From NCBI RefSeq assembly GCF_000002995.4, contig NW_025062477.1, positions 824,001-888,000 on the forward strand: a stretch of 64,000 bases of DNA, read 5' to 3'. This DNA is from Brugia malayi. Lineage: Eukaryota; Nematoda; Chromadorea; Rhabditida; Onchocercidae. Every line of letters starts with the position of its first letter. Position 1 is the first letter of the stretch. This document shows, one piece after another, positions 25,666 to 39,305 of the stretch. Below the pieces are notes generated by a model that had not been told where the DNA came from, did no database searches, and saw only the letters and a list, made by a program, of their open reading frames with translations. The position numbers were made by a program, and so were the translations under genes.

Positions 25666-26165
25666 ATCCCATTGATATTAATTACAGCAAAACTAGAAAT
25701 TTATTAATGTTTAACATTTCTGATAAAAAAGTATTTCATTCTATTTTAATTTCTTTCTTCAAAGATTTTTTGATGAAATTAAACTTTCATAGTATATAAG
25801 TTTGTTTTTCATTTAAAAAAGTTAAACTTTAATGTATTCTTTCTTTTTTTTTTCTTTTTTTGTAGTGATTAATTGAAATTAATTTAAAGTTGAACTTTTA
25901 AAATTGATTCTTTATATAGATTCATATGTGTTATTTAAATAATACTTTTTTTTTTCTTTTGTAGATAATTTGTAAATGTTTTTCCTTTTTAATGCCATTA
26001 TAACGAATGATAACAATAAAGTGATAAAGGTGATAAAAGATAAAATTTGTGATGAAGAGAAATAGCTTTTCTCGTCTAATAACATTGTCAACTTGTTATG
26101 ATAGCAAATAAAAACTATAATATGATTATCATTTATCACTTTCATTTCTTCAATAATAAGCAATC

Positions 26166-26208
26166 CTCTCTCTCTCTCTCTCTGTCTCCCTCTCTCTCTC
26201 TCTCTCTT
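26166..26208. repeat. CT microsatellite
   Basis: CT run with GT and CC interruptions. Confidence 0.9.
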
Positions 26209-28331
26209 TACATCATTTATCTCTTTATTTTCTTATTTTTGATCATTCTTCGTTATATATTACAAATAATACATTCAATTACACTTTAGAAAAAATTGAG
26301 AAAAAGCAACCGAATAGAATTTTTAATAAATTCTTCAAAAATTTTTAAAATACTAACTATATATGATTAAAATTAAAAATTTCACTATTAATGATGATAA
26401 ATGTTTGTAGCACAAAATTTAAATTTTAAAAAGAAATAATTAAAAAATTTTTTATAGGTCACAATGATCATTAACTTCCCGAAAATATCACATGAACAGT
26501 TTTAATTTTAATGTCAAATTTTTAATGGTGCAAAAAAAAAAAAAAACTGTCTTATTTTATTAACACTCATTGATAAGATTTAGCATCACTTGTAAATATG
26601 ATTATTTCAAATTTAATCAGATTTGAAATATCAAATGATAACGATCGAATATTTATCATTCTCATTCCCAGTTTGAAACATTCATTTATCATTTCATCTT
26701 GTACTTCTACCATTTCAAATAATTTAAAATATTCATTTTTAAACCTTTCTTTTTTCCTTTTTTTTTTCTTCTTTTCGAAATAAATAAGTAATTTTTACTT
26801 TAAACTATTTTTTTTTTTGCAATGATTTAACAGTTTTCATTTTAAAAATTTGTGTTCCAATCAACAAATTTTTTTCTCATTTCTCACAGCTTTTTTTTTT
26901 ATTTTTTCCATAAAATCAATCATTTCAATTGTATTATTAGCTTTTTTTTTTTTTTTTTTTTTTGCTCATTAGCATTTTTTTTTTAATTTTATTAAATTAA
27001 TTGAAATTGAATGCTTTTTACTAAATACAAAGATAAAAAGTGAAAAAAAAAATGATAGTTTATTAACGAATTAGAGTTATTATTAATTAAAATAGTCAAA
27101 ATTTAGTGAAAATTTATTGAAAAAAAGAAAAAGAAAGAAATTAATAACGAAGAATTAATTATATTAAAATCAAACGAATAAATTGCAAATATTTTTTTCT
27201 TTTAAATTTAAAGAATTATTCCAAATGATTATTCATTCATCGATTCAAATGTATTATTGTTGTTGTCACATTTTTCAATTGAAATTTCTCATCAATTTTC
27301 AATTTATCAATATCAAAAATGTACGAAATGACGAATATTTTATTTATTAATTTATAAAAATAAAAAGGAGTAAAAAAAAAAAAAAAGAAAGAAATTCAAT
27401 TACTTATTCTGGATGACCTTTAATTTGTTACTCTATACATAAATGTTTACATTTACCGGATACGTTTACTTATTGTCTCCTCAATACCGGAGATGCATAT
27501 ATTTACTGTTTGTTTTATATTTGTCTTTCCGTTTGACCATTAAATTTGACATTGTTTATAAAGTAACGAAACGTTATTGTCCTTCTTTACTTTAAAATTT
27601 CTTCATATTATATTGTCATTTCTTACATTTTCATTATCATTTTATAAATGAAACTTTTCCCTTTCACTAATCAAATATTGTTTATTTACAAAATTTAACT
27701 TTTCACAATTGTTCAAATTGTAATTTTACTGATTTATTTTCTATTTTTTTTTTTGAAAAGAAACGACAAATTTTGTTGAAATTTGATCCTAAAAGTTAGT
27801 TTTGCAACAAATGATATATTTGTTGATTGATTTAAGTTGAGCTGAAGAGTTTATAATAGCTATAAATTTAATTAAAGAATAAACTTTAAACAACAATTAT
27901 GGTAATTTGAGCTTTTCATATGGTAAACTGATGCAAAGGATTATCGGAAAGTTTAGAATTTAGATATAAACCAAACTTAAAATTCTAACAATTATTCGTA
28001 AACTTTCAAAATTTTACAAAGTTTAAATTGAAGTGCAATTGTCATTTACTACTACAATTGAACTTATTCATTTCAAAATTTTTTTTTTTTTTTTTTTTTC
28101 TTTTAAACTCATTTTTAGTATGGTCAAATATCAATGTGAAATTTTTTATGTTTGTTCTTCATCCACTTGAAATGCCACATAGAATTGCATATGAAACTTC
28201 AAATTTATGTCAGAGTTAAAAAAAAAAAAAACCTTTAAACTTTGACAGTTACGAAAAAACTTTGTTTTTTTTTTTTATCTTTTAAAAATGCAAATGAATC
28301 ATATAGCTTTGTAGTCATTTCTTTTATATAA

Positions 28332-28372
28332 GTCTCTCTCTCCCTCTCTCTCCCTCTCTCTCTCTCTCTCTC
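28332..28372. repeat. CT microsatellite
   Basis: CT run with two CCC interruptions. Confidence 0.9.
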
Positions 28373-29308
28373 ATAGTATTCCGTTTTTTTTTTTTTAAAT
28401 GATTAATTTCTTAAAAGCACTATACGAATGTTTTCATTGCTTATTTTCTTACCAATCCAAATTGTTATTCCGGTGTTTTCTTTTTGAAAAAAGTCTATTG
28501 TTTGCATTTCCTGTAAGCCATTTCCGGTGCTATTTTCCGTTTTCCAATTTTTCTTGCTAACTAAACATCATAATTCTTTAATATTCGATTATTCAAAAAA
28601 AAAAAAAAATGGTTTAACATAAATAATTGAATGGTTGTTTCATTTTAATAAACCAATTTGTTAATTAAATTTGAAATGAATGATTCATTTTAATTTTTAT
28701 CTTTCTTCCAGTTTCTTTTCAGTACATTATTTTTGAAATAAACATCACCCTGAAAATAAACATAAAATTTGAGAAGATCTTATCGTATTTCTTACCAAAA
28801 TGATCACCTACTTCTTCTCTCTCTTCAATTCTACATCTTTGATATCTTTGTGGGCATCCCACTAGTTCATCTTCATTTCAAAAATTTTTATTTGAATGAC
28901 TAATTCAAAAATTTTAAATGCAAAATAAACTAAGCCATTGCATTTTCAATTTTATCGTTTATCTTTTATCATCTATATGTCATTTAAGCATGTTTATTTC
29001 TAATCTTTTTACAAAATGTTATCAATATTGTGTGATAAACAACGAATTTCTCATCAAATTTCAATCTGAACTATTTCACATAATTCCCTAAAACTCATAT
29101 TTTAATCTATTTTTTTCCTTTTTTTTTAAAAAAAGAAAGGAAAATGATTGTTGCGATCACTAATTGCGTGAGATTTTACGGAAAATGAAAATGAAAAAAA
29201 AAGGAAATAAATGCGTTCTTTACGAGTATCAATGATTCGTTGTAAAAATACCATTTATTTCATAAAGAAATTTCGGAAGAAAGAAAGAATAAAAGTTAAA
29301 ATTTCGTG

Positions 29309-29568
29309 TATGTATGTGTGTGTGTGTATGTGTACGTATGTATGCATGTGTGTATGTGTATGTATATGTATGTATGTATGTGGGTGTATGTATATGTGTA
29401 TGTATGCGTGTGTGTGTATGTATATGTATGTATGTGTGTATGTGTATGTATATGTATGTATGTATGTGGGTGTATGTATATGTGTATGTATGTATGTGTG
29501 TGTGTATGTATATGTATGTATGTGTGTATGTGTATGTATATGTGTATGTATGTATGTATGTGTGTATA
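29309..29568. repeat. compound TG/TATG repeat with 86-bp higher-order period
   Basis: About 260 bp of GTGT, GTAT and TATA-type units with no C except two CpG/GC interruptions near the start. The landmark TGGGTGTATGTATATGTG occurs at 29381 and 29467, giving an 86-bp segmental duplication on top of the microsatellite. Long open frames on both strands (Cys/Val/Tyr/Met or Thr/His/Ile/Tyr) are artefacts of the repeat. Confidence 0.95.
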
Positions 29569-31546
29569 GTTACAAAGAAGCGTTTAAAATTGTGGGTTGT
29601 GGGATCATTGACTATCGTTAAATTCCTTTTTTTTTTTTTTTTTTTTTTCAATGTCAAATTATTTACAAAATTTCAAAATTCAAATCTTTGAAAAGATGGA
29701 ATTTCTTTTTTTTTTTTTTTTTTGAATTTAAAAAATTTATGACAAATAATCGAACTGTGAGCAATTTTTTTGCTTTTTTGTTTTTTGTTTTTTTTTTAAA
29801 TCGATTATCAATAAAAATAGTATATGCTATATCAGTAAAATTTCAAAAAATTTTCAACAAAAATTCAAATTTATCAATGATTCCCATATTGTTAGTTAGT
29901 TAATTAGTTTCTATAAATTTAATTTTTACAACTAAAACTATAAAAAAAATTCGTACAAATAATTTTTGTTTGTTTTTTTTTTTTTTGGAATTAATTAAAA
30001 AAATAATTTCCTATATGTTTTTTTTTTTTTATCTTACTAAAATTGCTTAATAATTTGAAATAAGAAATAAATATTCTGATAAATCCTTTTTTTTTTAAAA
30101 AGGATTAATCATAGAAAATGAAATGAAATGATTAATTTCATTTATTACTTTTCGAAAAATAAAAAAAAAAAAAACAAAAATATATTATCATAAAAAAAAA
30201 AAGGAAAAGGAAAAGAAAGAATTAATCTTAAATAAAGAAAAATTATTGCTCATTTTTATCGATTATATATGAGAAAACAAAAAAAAAAATGGATGAAATG
30301 CTTTGTTCAATTATAATTGTATTTGCAATGATTCATCAATTTGCATTAAATTAAATTAAAATTCATTTTACTAAGTGATTATCATTGCTTACATTTTATA
30401 ACACTAATAGTAATTCATTTTATTACACTTAAAAGTTAATTTATCACTTTCTATTATCAATATTTTATCAGTACACATTTTATTGATCTTTTATTTTTGT
30501 CGCTTCTTTTTTTTTTTTTTTTTTTTTTCACTTTTTTTAAAATCATTCGTTTAAAATGATAATTGGAGGCAAAAATTATTAACTGATAGATGTAACTATT
30601 ATAAAATTGGATTTAATATTATTTTAAAATTGGTACTACTCTCCTGACACACATACAAATACACACATACATGTTTATAATTATTATTTATTATTAATTT
30701 TCCGTTAATTGCTTTCAAATATTTTTTTTTTTTGATTTGGCGGTGAATGACATACATGCCAATGAACTTTTGCGCCTCTTTTTTTCTTTTTTTTTTTTTG
30801 TTTTGTTTTGTGTTCTAAGCATCTAAGCTAATAGCTGAATATTTTATTCGTTATTGTTTGCATATTTTCTCATAAAATTTCACTGGAAAATATTTTTCTC
30901 AAAATTTAAACAAATTTCAATAATAGTATTTAAATTTACACTAATATAAATTATAAGCTTAGATAAAAAATTAATGTATCTTTTAGATTAATTTATTTTT
31001 TTTCAAATGTAAAACTACCTACCATATTTGTGATATTTACATTTATTGGATAATTTAAAAGGCCTATTTATATTGGAAATTTTTTGCTGTTATTAAAAGA
31101 TAATGTAAAATTAGATATATTTATTAAACTTTTCATTTTAATTAAAAATATTTTTCTTTCATCTTTTTTTTTTTTTCAATTTCTATAAGTTAATTAAATA
31201 ATATTGTGTTATTTGATAAAGCTATCATTCATTGATTCTTGTATATACAAAATATTTGAATTTGTTTTAGGAATTATTTTCAATTTTAAATTTCCCCTTT
31301 CATTATTCTTACTTTATCACTTATCATCTTCTCAACATTTTCTTAACAAGTACTTCTTATCACTTATTTTTATGCTATTTGATGCTTCTAAGTTATCCAT
31401 TTTTTTTTTTCCTTCCAAACTTATCAGCAAAATATAACTGCCATTTAAAAGTAGAAAAACGATCATTTTCAAATATTTCTTAAGCAAACATTTCAAATTT
31501 TTCAGTGTAAAATAAATAATTTTATTTAATTTTTCACATACATATC

Positions 31547-31567
31547 ATATCATATCATATCATATCA
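31547..31567. repeat. ATATC pentanucleotide repeat
   Basis: About four ATATC units. Confidence 0.8.
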
Positions 31568-34500
31568 TTCTGCTGATAATTGATCAATGCTAGTACAAAT
31601 TGTTATAGAATTTATTGATATAATTTGATGTTTAGTTTATTTGCATAAGGAAACAAAATGTTTAAGTAGTAAATTTATTCAAAAGTAATGCAAACAAACA
31701 TCTTCCAAACATTTCGATCATCTATAATCGGCCTAGTAGTCCATGGGATGACATTTGGTTGACATTTTACTTTCGTTTTAAGTTACCGCCTTTAAACGGC
31801 AATCGGTTACGTACTTTATTAACTGAAATGCAACTTTTCGTCAACTATTCTTTTCTAAATGCTCATTCAAATGATACTGTTAAAAGTAAATGATATCACT
31901 GATAAGATAATGAAATAAAATTTTAAAGAAGCTTAATAAGTAAAGTTTTAACAATATTTCAGTAGCGAAATTAATAAACTTTTTAATTGGACACGTTTTC
32001 AATTCTCTATTTCAATTAAATTTAAAATTTTAAAAAAAGATTTAAATTTTGCATTTTTTGCATCAGTGTTTCTGAGATTTAAGCACTCTTTGATGACATA
32101 ATTTCAAAATTTTTAGAGAATGCTCAAAAGGAATTATTGATTAAATTTTTAATTTTTAATCATTAATTGTTGTTAAAACCATTTATTGAATTTGTTGAAG
32201 TATTTGATATTATCAGTGATAAAGAAACTAAACGAAAATGAATTCATAATATTAACTTTTGTGTGACTCACACAATTATATTATTATAATTAAAGTAGAT
32301 TTTCAATTTTTTTTTTCCAAAATATATTTATTGCTATTTATCAATTAATTTCTTAAAGTAATTGAATTGTTTTTTTTTTTTTTTCCTTTCTAACAAATGA
32401 AATAAAAGTTAAAGTAATAAATATTGAAATTTGTTCTATGACAAAATGTAAAATTAAACTTAAATTGAATTCATAATAAAAAAGTATCGAAATGGCATAT
32501 TGATCAAAAGTGATCATCAATCAATACTAAATAATCATCAGTTTAGCAAAAGAATTTGATGATTCATTAATAAATCGAAAAAATATTTTCTCAAAGAAAT
32601 AATAAAACTTTTATTTACTCAATTACTAATTTCTTCCAAATCTTTTTTTTTAAAAAAAAACATTAAAATTTTTTAATTAATTGTCAATAAATTAAGTACA
32701 TTTTATTCATACTTACTTATTTTACTATTTAATTTTTTGCTTAATTTTTAAATGTTTCAAAAAGAAAAGAAATTAGTAATTTTTTTTATAAAAGTTTTTT
32801 TGAAAAATTTTTGTCTTTATTATTATTATTATTATTTATTTTAATCATAAAATGATTTCTCTTTTCCATTCCGATTTAGTTTTTTTTTTTTTTTCTTAAA
32901 AAAATAAAATATTTTCTAAAATTTTAATTTAATAAAATATTTATTAATCTATAAAAAAGTATTTATTTTATTCATAAGCATTCTCTTTCATCTCTCATTT
33001 ATTGATCTCTGTTTTTTTTTTTTTTTTTTTTTTTGGTTCTTTTTTTATTTACTTTTTAGTTTTATTCAAATGATAATAAGATTTTGTTTTCTATTTTTTT
33101 TCCTTTAAATTTTTTTTTTATTTAAAATTAAATTTTAATTATTTTTATTTAAATTAAATTTAAAAAAAAAACATAATATTAGTAGCATAAAAGCATTTAA
33201 CATCATCATTTAAGCATATTTTTTGCTTCATATCATCTACTGTTCAGTTCTATTTTCCTTTCTTCTTTTTTTTTTTTTTTTTTCCCAAACAAATTATTTG
33301 TACTTTAACTTGGCACGAAAATTTTGAAATTTGAAAAACATCTGTTCGCCATTTTTTCGTTTAATTTTTCTTTTCCTCTATTTCTTCAATTTATTCAATC
33401 ATTACTTTCTCTATAACTATTCTATAAAAATTCAAAATTATTATTTTTTTTTTTATTTTCTAGAAAAAATTTAAAAATTTATGATTTCTTAATTTTCTCC
33501 ATAAAAAAAAAAAAAAAAAAAAATTGATTATTTCTTTCCAAATCTTTTTCTTTTTTTTTTTTTTAAAAGTTATTCGATGAAAATATCCAGTTCATTTTTC
33601 ATTTCATTATTTCATCTATTTCATTTTCACGCATTTTTTTTTTTTTCAATCATTTTAACTTGCAAATGATTAATTACTCTGATCAATCAATCAATCGATC
33701 GATCGAATGATCTTTGTTTGCATTTTATTCATGAATTCTAATAGTTAGTTTGCAATTATTATAGAATATATGAATGCATTCAAAATTAGATGCATTTATG
33801 GGAATGAATGAATGAAAATGTCCATTTTATATTAATAAATTTAAATCTAAAAGTATTTTTGAGTAATTTTCGACTAATATATAATCCATAATTTCAACTA
33901 ATACTGTAAGAAATAGAAATGAAATAAGAAGTGAAATGATTTCAACTTCCATTTTCATTCTTTTCAATAGCAATTTTTACAATTTTACAAATTGTACATC
34001 GTCCGTTTCATCTCAGAGTTACATCCATCGCTTTTACTATTGACCTTTTTGTCAATTATGTATGAGACGAAGGGTCTTTTTCAAATATTTTGCAAAATAA
34101 TCATTTGAAAAAGAGACAAAAAATTTATTGTTATGGTATTAATTGTATGAGAAAAAAAAATACAAATGCATTAAAACAATTGCTTATTTTACAATTTATT
34201 TCTTAATTTATTGGTTAATTTAACTTTTAAAATTGATATTTAAATTTAAACTTTTTAGCCAGATTACACTTTTATTTTTCATATTTTTTAATGATAGAAA
34301 AAAATTTTTTATTATTTTTTTTTTTTTTTTGACAATCTAATTGTATTCGTTCATTCATTCATCTTTTGAAGCAATTTGCATTCGAAATAGTATTTCTTTG
34401 CATTCGAAATAGCAAAATCGTATTTCTTTCTCATTCAATTTTCAAAAATTAATTTTTTGTTGGAATAATAAAATTTCAATAATTTTTGTTTGAGTAATAA

Positions 34501-34927
34501 ATAATGTTTTTATTGAAGACCTTCACAAAGTTCATTTGACATTCTTTTCATTTCAGTATCATTTCGCTGATACCATTTAATTCTATGTTCGATAACTTTG
34601 TTGATAGATGCATTAGTAATTAAAACTAACAATTGAGTGATTCTTTTAAATGTTATAAATGATAGTTGAAATTTCTAAATCATAAAAAAAAAAAAAAAAA
34701 AAGCTTTTAAAGGATATTTTTTGGAATTACAAAATACTAATTCAGATTTAGGTGTGTAAAAATTAAAAAAATTTTCTCTAGAATTTATTTATTACTCAAA
34801 CTTTAAAATTTCACTGAAATTACTGAAATAGATTTTTGTTTAAAAAAACCGATAAGATTAGCATAAGTATTATGAAATTTGTTTTGAAACGTACTTAATT
34901 CATTATCATAAATGAAATTGTAAATTT

Positions 34928-34938
34928 ACATTTTTCAG
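34928..34938 (+). other. acceptor-like site before LIM-gene ATG
   Basis: ACATTTTTCAG ends 19 nt before the ATG at 34958 and is a textbook nematode acceptor. Candidate spliced-leader trans-splice site or end of a 5'UTR intron. Confidence 0.5.
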
Positions 34939-34957
34939 CAATACAAAAAAATTTGGT

Positions 34958-37900
34958 ATGACGGATGTAGAATTGGAAACACGTAATTTTTTACGTGAAC
35001 TTGACACATTCGGTCAACCGCCACCACCACAACGTCTTATTAGTGATGCTGATAGTAAAACGATGAGCAAAGAATTTGAACTAAAATTACATCATATTAA
35101 TTTAGAAAAACAAAAGGTATATTATGCTTCTATTAATTAATTTTATTATATTATGCTTCTATTAAATTTATTATTATTACTTCTATTAAGTAATTTTATA
35201 AAAAAGAAAAAATGGAAAATATGAAAATGAAAAAAAGAAAAAAAAAACAAAACATAAAATTTAATAATGTATGAAATGAATAATTTTCAATGAGAGAAGC
35301 AATTTTTTGCTATTTGATAGTATGAAAATTAAAAAAGATCATTGCTTTCTTCTTGTTTTTCTGCTTTTGACAGATTATCCAAGTCATTTGTCAACTATAT
35401 AACCATTCAAATCTTTTATCTTCATCACTTTCTTAGGTTTTCTTTATCAGTAAGTCACAGTTCGATTCATTTAATTTCATTAAATTCCTCATCATTTCAT
35501 CCATTTTCTTCATCTCATTCATAGATGCACTACGAAATTATCAGTATATCAGTAAATTATCAGTTAGCATATCACAATATATAGGCATTGCTGATATAGC
35601 TATATACTATTTTTTCAAATCAAAAATGTTAATAATTGTTAGCGTTACGAATGTCAGATAAATGTGGGAAGTGAAGAAAATTTTGTAAATTTTAGCAATA
35701 AAAGTTAATGGATTTTTATATAATAAAACATGAAAATTCATGAAATTTATCAATTTTTCCTGACGAAAAATTTCTTTTTGAAATGCGAATAAATTTAACT
35801 CTTTTTTTCTGAATCTAATTCCATAGTTTGAACTTTATATTTATATATATATATATATATATTTTTTAACTAATATAATTGTTCCTTCATTTGTAGCATG
35901 TCCGAAATGGTACATGGAATTCAAAACCAGGAACATCATTTAGTAGGAAAAGTTTAATTAACAGAAATGGTAGCGGCAATCCATACATACCTGTTGAAAG
36001 TAATAACAAAAATGAAATGAGTAAGGAGGAAATTAGCAAACTTAAAGAACAGGTAATTATTTGGAATTAATAGCTAGTTTTTTGTTTTTATTGCTGTCAA
36101 AATTTAATTCATATCAGATATAAATCAGATGAAATTAAACACAAATTGTAAAATTCAAATTTCAGGTAGTGTCAGCTAGTCGTCCATTAAATCCATGGTA
36201 CGAACATCAACATCAGTCACCAACACGATCAGCGAATTTTGTTCGAAATACTGTCCGCAAAGGCTTGAATGCTGAGGAAAAGCATTCATCATCAGTCATT
36301 ACGAAAACTCCACTACAGTATCATCATATCAATGTGGCTACAGTATCCGGTGAAAATACCGTATCCGGTGTAATGAATGGAAAAAAATCCAGTTACACCC
36401 AAAATATAGCTTCGATAAGTCCAGCAAGTGCTTCCAGTAATACGGAAATTTCACATTCATCAATTTCAACAAGTGAATCAAGCACGGTATCTGAATTTTC
36501 TGAAATTAGCATAAATTCATTAGGGACTATGGAATATGATAGTTTTGAAAATCCGTCTAATTTATTTTCCTTCACCATATATGCTCCTTATTCTCCAAAT
36601 AAGCCAGTTGAATCAAAATAATACGATTTCCGGTTTTGTTGATGAAACATCCGTTTTTAAGACTAATTGGACTGACCCAAACGAAGATACTTATCGGGCA
36701 ACACCATGTGCTGCTAGTAGTGATAGTGGTTATCATGCTTTGATTTCACCGGCTAAAACATACTATCACAGTGGACCACCAATTCGGCGATTAAATCGGG
36801 TTGCTCCTTATGATTTTCCGAAACAATTTTTGAAATTCTGAATTGAAATATTCACAAAATTTCAAAAAACGAAACATGAATATCGTTATATAGCTACCAG
36901 CACTACTTCATTATTTGTTGTTTCCTTTAGAATTTTCCTCTATAAATGATGAGCTTTCCTGAAAACGGAAAAAGTCTTCAAGAAAGAAAAAATCATGTTT
37001 CAGAATTCGATTAATGGATCAGATATCGATCGAAATGAGAGGTTATTGATGAATGGAAATATTACAAAGAAAAGCATAAATAACATTCATTTGAACGGTA
37101 TTTTTAAAAATTCATAGAATTCTACTAGCTAATTTAATTTCCTTCACTTTATTAATTAAATTAAATTATAAACTAGACTAACATTAAACATTAAATTAAA
37201 CAACGAAAATGATTAATCATTATCATGCAAATTTTCCTCTCAACAAACAAAATTTAAGCAAATCAACAACCTCCTTCAACAAATATTCCAAACAAATATG
37301 ATGATAAACAGCCGAAAAATACTTTCACTATAATACCACCATGGCGAAAAAAGAGTATGGATTCAGTGGCATCCACCGATTCCGGTGTATCAGTACAACG
37401 TAAAAAATATGACGAGATAACGAATAGCTTAGAAAAACAATTAAATTTAAATCGAAAGCCAATTGGTATCTGTGATTTATGTAAAAAAGCTATTATGGAA
37501 GAAATGGATGCTACCTGTGCACTTGGACAGTTATATCATCAGAATTGCTTTACCTGTGATATATGTGGACGAACGTTACGAGGAAAAAAATTTTATAAAG
37601 TAATTTATAAAAAATTAACTTTGATATAGCTTCGAAATTCACAACAATTACAATAATTAGAATTTATTCAATTTTTAAAATTTTTTTCTTAAAAAAAAAA
37701 AAAATTAATTTTAATATAACTTTGAAATTCGCAACAATTAATAATTAAAACTTATTCAATTACAGTAAAAATTTCCATCTTAGAGTAATCTTGAAATGTA
37801 ATGCATTTTAAGTTAGTTAATTAATAAATTAGATAAAATTGATAATTTTTAGACTCGAGGGAAAAAATATTGTGAAGAAGATTATCTGTACAGTGGAATG

Positions 37901-39086
37901 CATGAAAGTGCAGAACGATGTGCTGCATGCTCACATTTTATTATGGATATGGTATATATATATCATTGTAATTAATAATTAGATTAATTAGAAATGTTAC
38001 TGCTAAATTTGACTTAACTTTGAAATGTTACTTTTAAATTTGTGCAATAAATTAAAATTAATTTCTCCAATAGAAAAAATGTAAATTTCAAAGTTAGCTA
38101 AAAATAGCACATGAAAGATTAAATAAAAAAAACATTTTTTTTTTCTTGTTAAGAAAAGCATTTTTATTATTATTTTAAATTTCATTAAGAAAAAAAAAAA
38201 AAATTGATAGGTTTTACAAGCACTTGGGAAATCCTATCATCCACGATGTTTTCGTTGTGAAAAATGTAAAAGTTGTTTGGATGGTGTTCCGTTTGCTTTG
38301 GATCCGGAAGGTCATATATACTGTACGGAAGATTATCATAGACTTTTTGCGCCAAAATGTGCCGCATGTCAAAAAGCAATTATGCCTAATAAAGTGATTT
38401 TTAAGATATTTTATTATGATTTTTTTTTTTTTTTTTTTTAAACAAATAATTTGATATTATGTGAAGAAATAGAACAAATGAATTAACTGATATCATTTTA
38501 TAGCAATAATTAAACTTTTGAAATTAATATTATCATATTTGTAGTTTATCCGGGATTCAGCAGTAAAAAATTTTTTCTTTCATTTTCAGGAAACCGGAGA
38601 GACAGTTCATGTTGTTGCAATCAATCGTGATTATCATATTGAATGCTATGTTTGTAAGGTAAGAATTTTCTCAATTATGCAGTTTAAACTATCATTTCAG
38701 GTTTTTTTTAAAATCATTTTTTGGTATCTTTCCTTATCAGGAATCTTTCACTGATAGATATGTCAGTTTTGTTTTGATTGTAGATTTTTACTGATCCAAA
38801 ATGCAATTTTTGTGTAATCTGAAAGAAACCACAAAGAATAAAAGAGAGTGAGGGAGAGAGAGCAGGAAAGAATATGATCTAAATTTAAAAAATTTAATTT
38901 CTAATTTTAATTTCTATTTATCTTTCACACTTCACACTTGCTTTATTATTATAGGGTTGCGGTATGCAATTAACGGATGAACCGGAAAAACGTTGCTATC
39001 CATTAAATGATCATCTTCTATGCAAAAATTGTCACATACATTGGGTACGAACCGGTGGCGATTCAAAACCAATCACTGATTTATGA
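34958..39086 (+). CDS. Ajuba/LIMD1/zyxin-family LIM protein
   Basis: Predicted adaptor of about 605 aa linking adhesion sites, the actin cytoskeleton and nuclear/Hippo-type signalling, as known for this family. Exons: 34958-35116, 35897-36052, 36166-36554, 36604-36799, 37004-37097, 37259-37599, 37853-37951, 38211-38393, 38590-38658, 38955-39086. The Ser/Asn/Pro-rich N-terminal half (about residues 1-400) is disordered-looking. Three complete zinc-binding LIM domains follow from about residue 402: CDLC...YHQNCFTCDIC...YCEEDY; CAAC...YHPRCFRCEKC...YCTEDYH; CAAC...YHIECYVC...CKNCH. The linker YCEEDYLYSGMHESAERC and VLQALGKSYHPRCF favour Ajuba/LIMD1/WTIP over zyxin/LPP. The last five exons are secure. 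The 49-nt intron at 36555-36603 and the donor at 36800 (CGG|GTTGCT) are inferred from frame and phase only. Without the 49-nt splice the frame stops at 36621. Confidence 0.8.
35842..35862. repeat. TA microsatellite in LIM intron 1
   Basis: About ten TA units shortly before the exon 2 acceptor. Confidence 0.9.
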
Positions 39087-39299
39087 AATATATTAAAAAA
39101 TTTTCACTTAAATTCTGCTATTCATTTCAAATTTTCTCTGATGATAAATGTTCTATTTTGCTGTCAATAGTACCAATAGTTTCTAAAATTTTGCAAATTT
39201 ACGAACAATCAATAATCGTAATTATTATGTACAATACTAAAATTCTATCCGGTTATGACAAAAAAAAAAAAAAAAATTTTGTTAACGTTGAAATTAAAA

Positions 39300-39305
39300 A
39301 ATAAA
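39300..39305 (+). terminator. candidate polyadenylation signal of the LIM gene
   Basis: AATAAA 214 nt after the stop codon; it lies in an A-rich stretch so may be fortuitous. Confidence 0.35.

Larger units (their letters stand above)
18572..34937. other. 16-kb gene-poor interval
   Basis: No coding gene is supported on either strand. Open frames are short and consist of poly-Phe/Leu/Ile from T-runs, CT tracts or TG repeats. The background is extreme AT with long homopolymers, interrupted by short islands of more balanced composition near 19464-19560, 21690-21795, 24045-24190, 25355-25445, 27408-27500 and 31715-31815. The islands have no clear exon structure and may be regulatory. Confidence 0.65.

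Noticed and set aside
29211..29691. Four long open frames, Cys/Tyr/Val-rich on plus and Thr/His/Tyr-rich on minus
   Set aside because: They are translations of the TG/TATG microsatellite.
36393..36578. Minus-strand open frame opposite the LIM exon
   Set aside because: Shadow of the Ser/Thr-rich coding frame on the plus strand.
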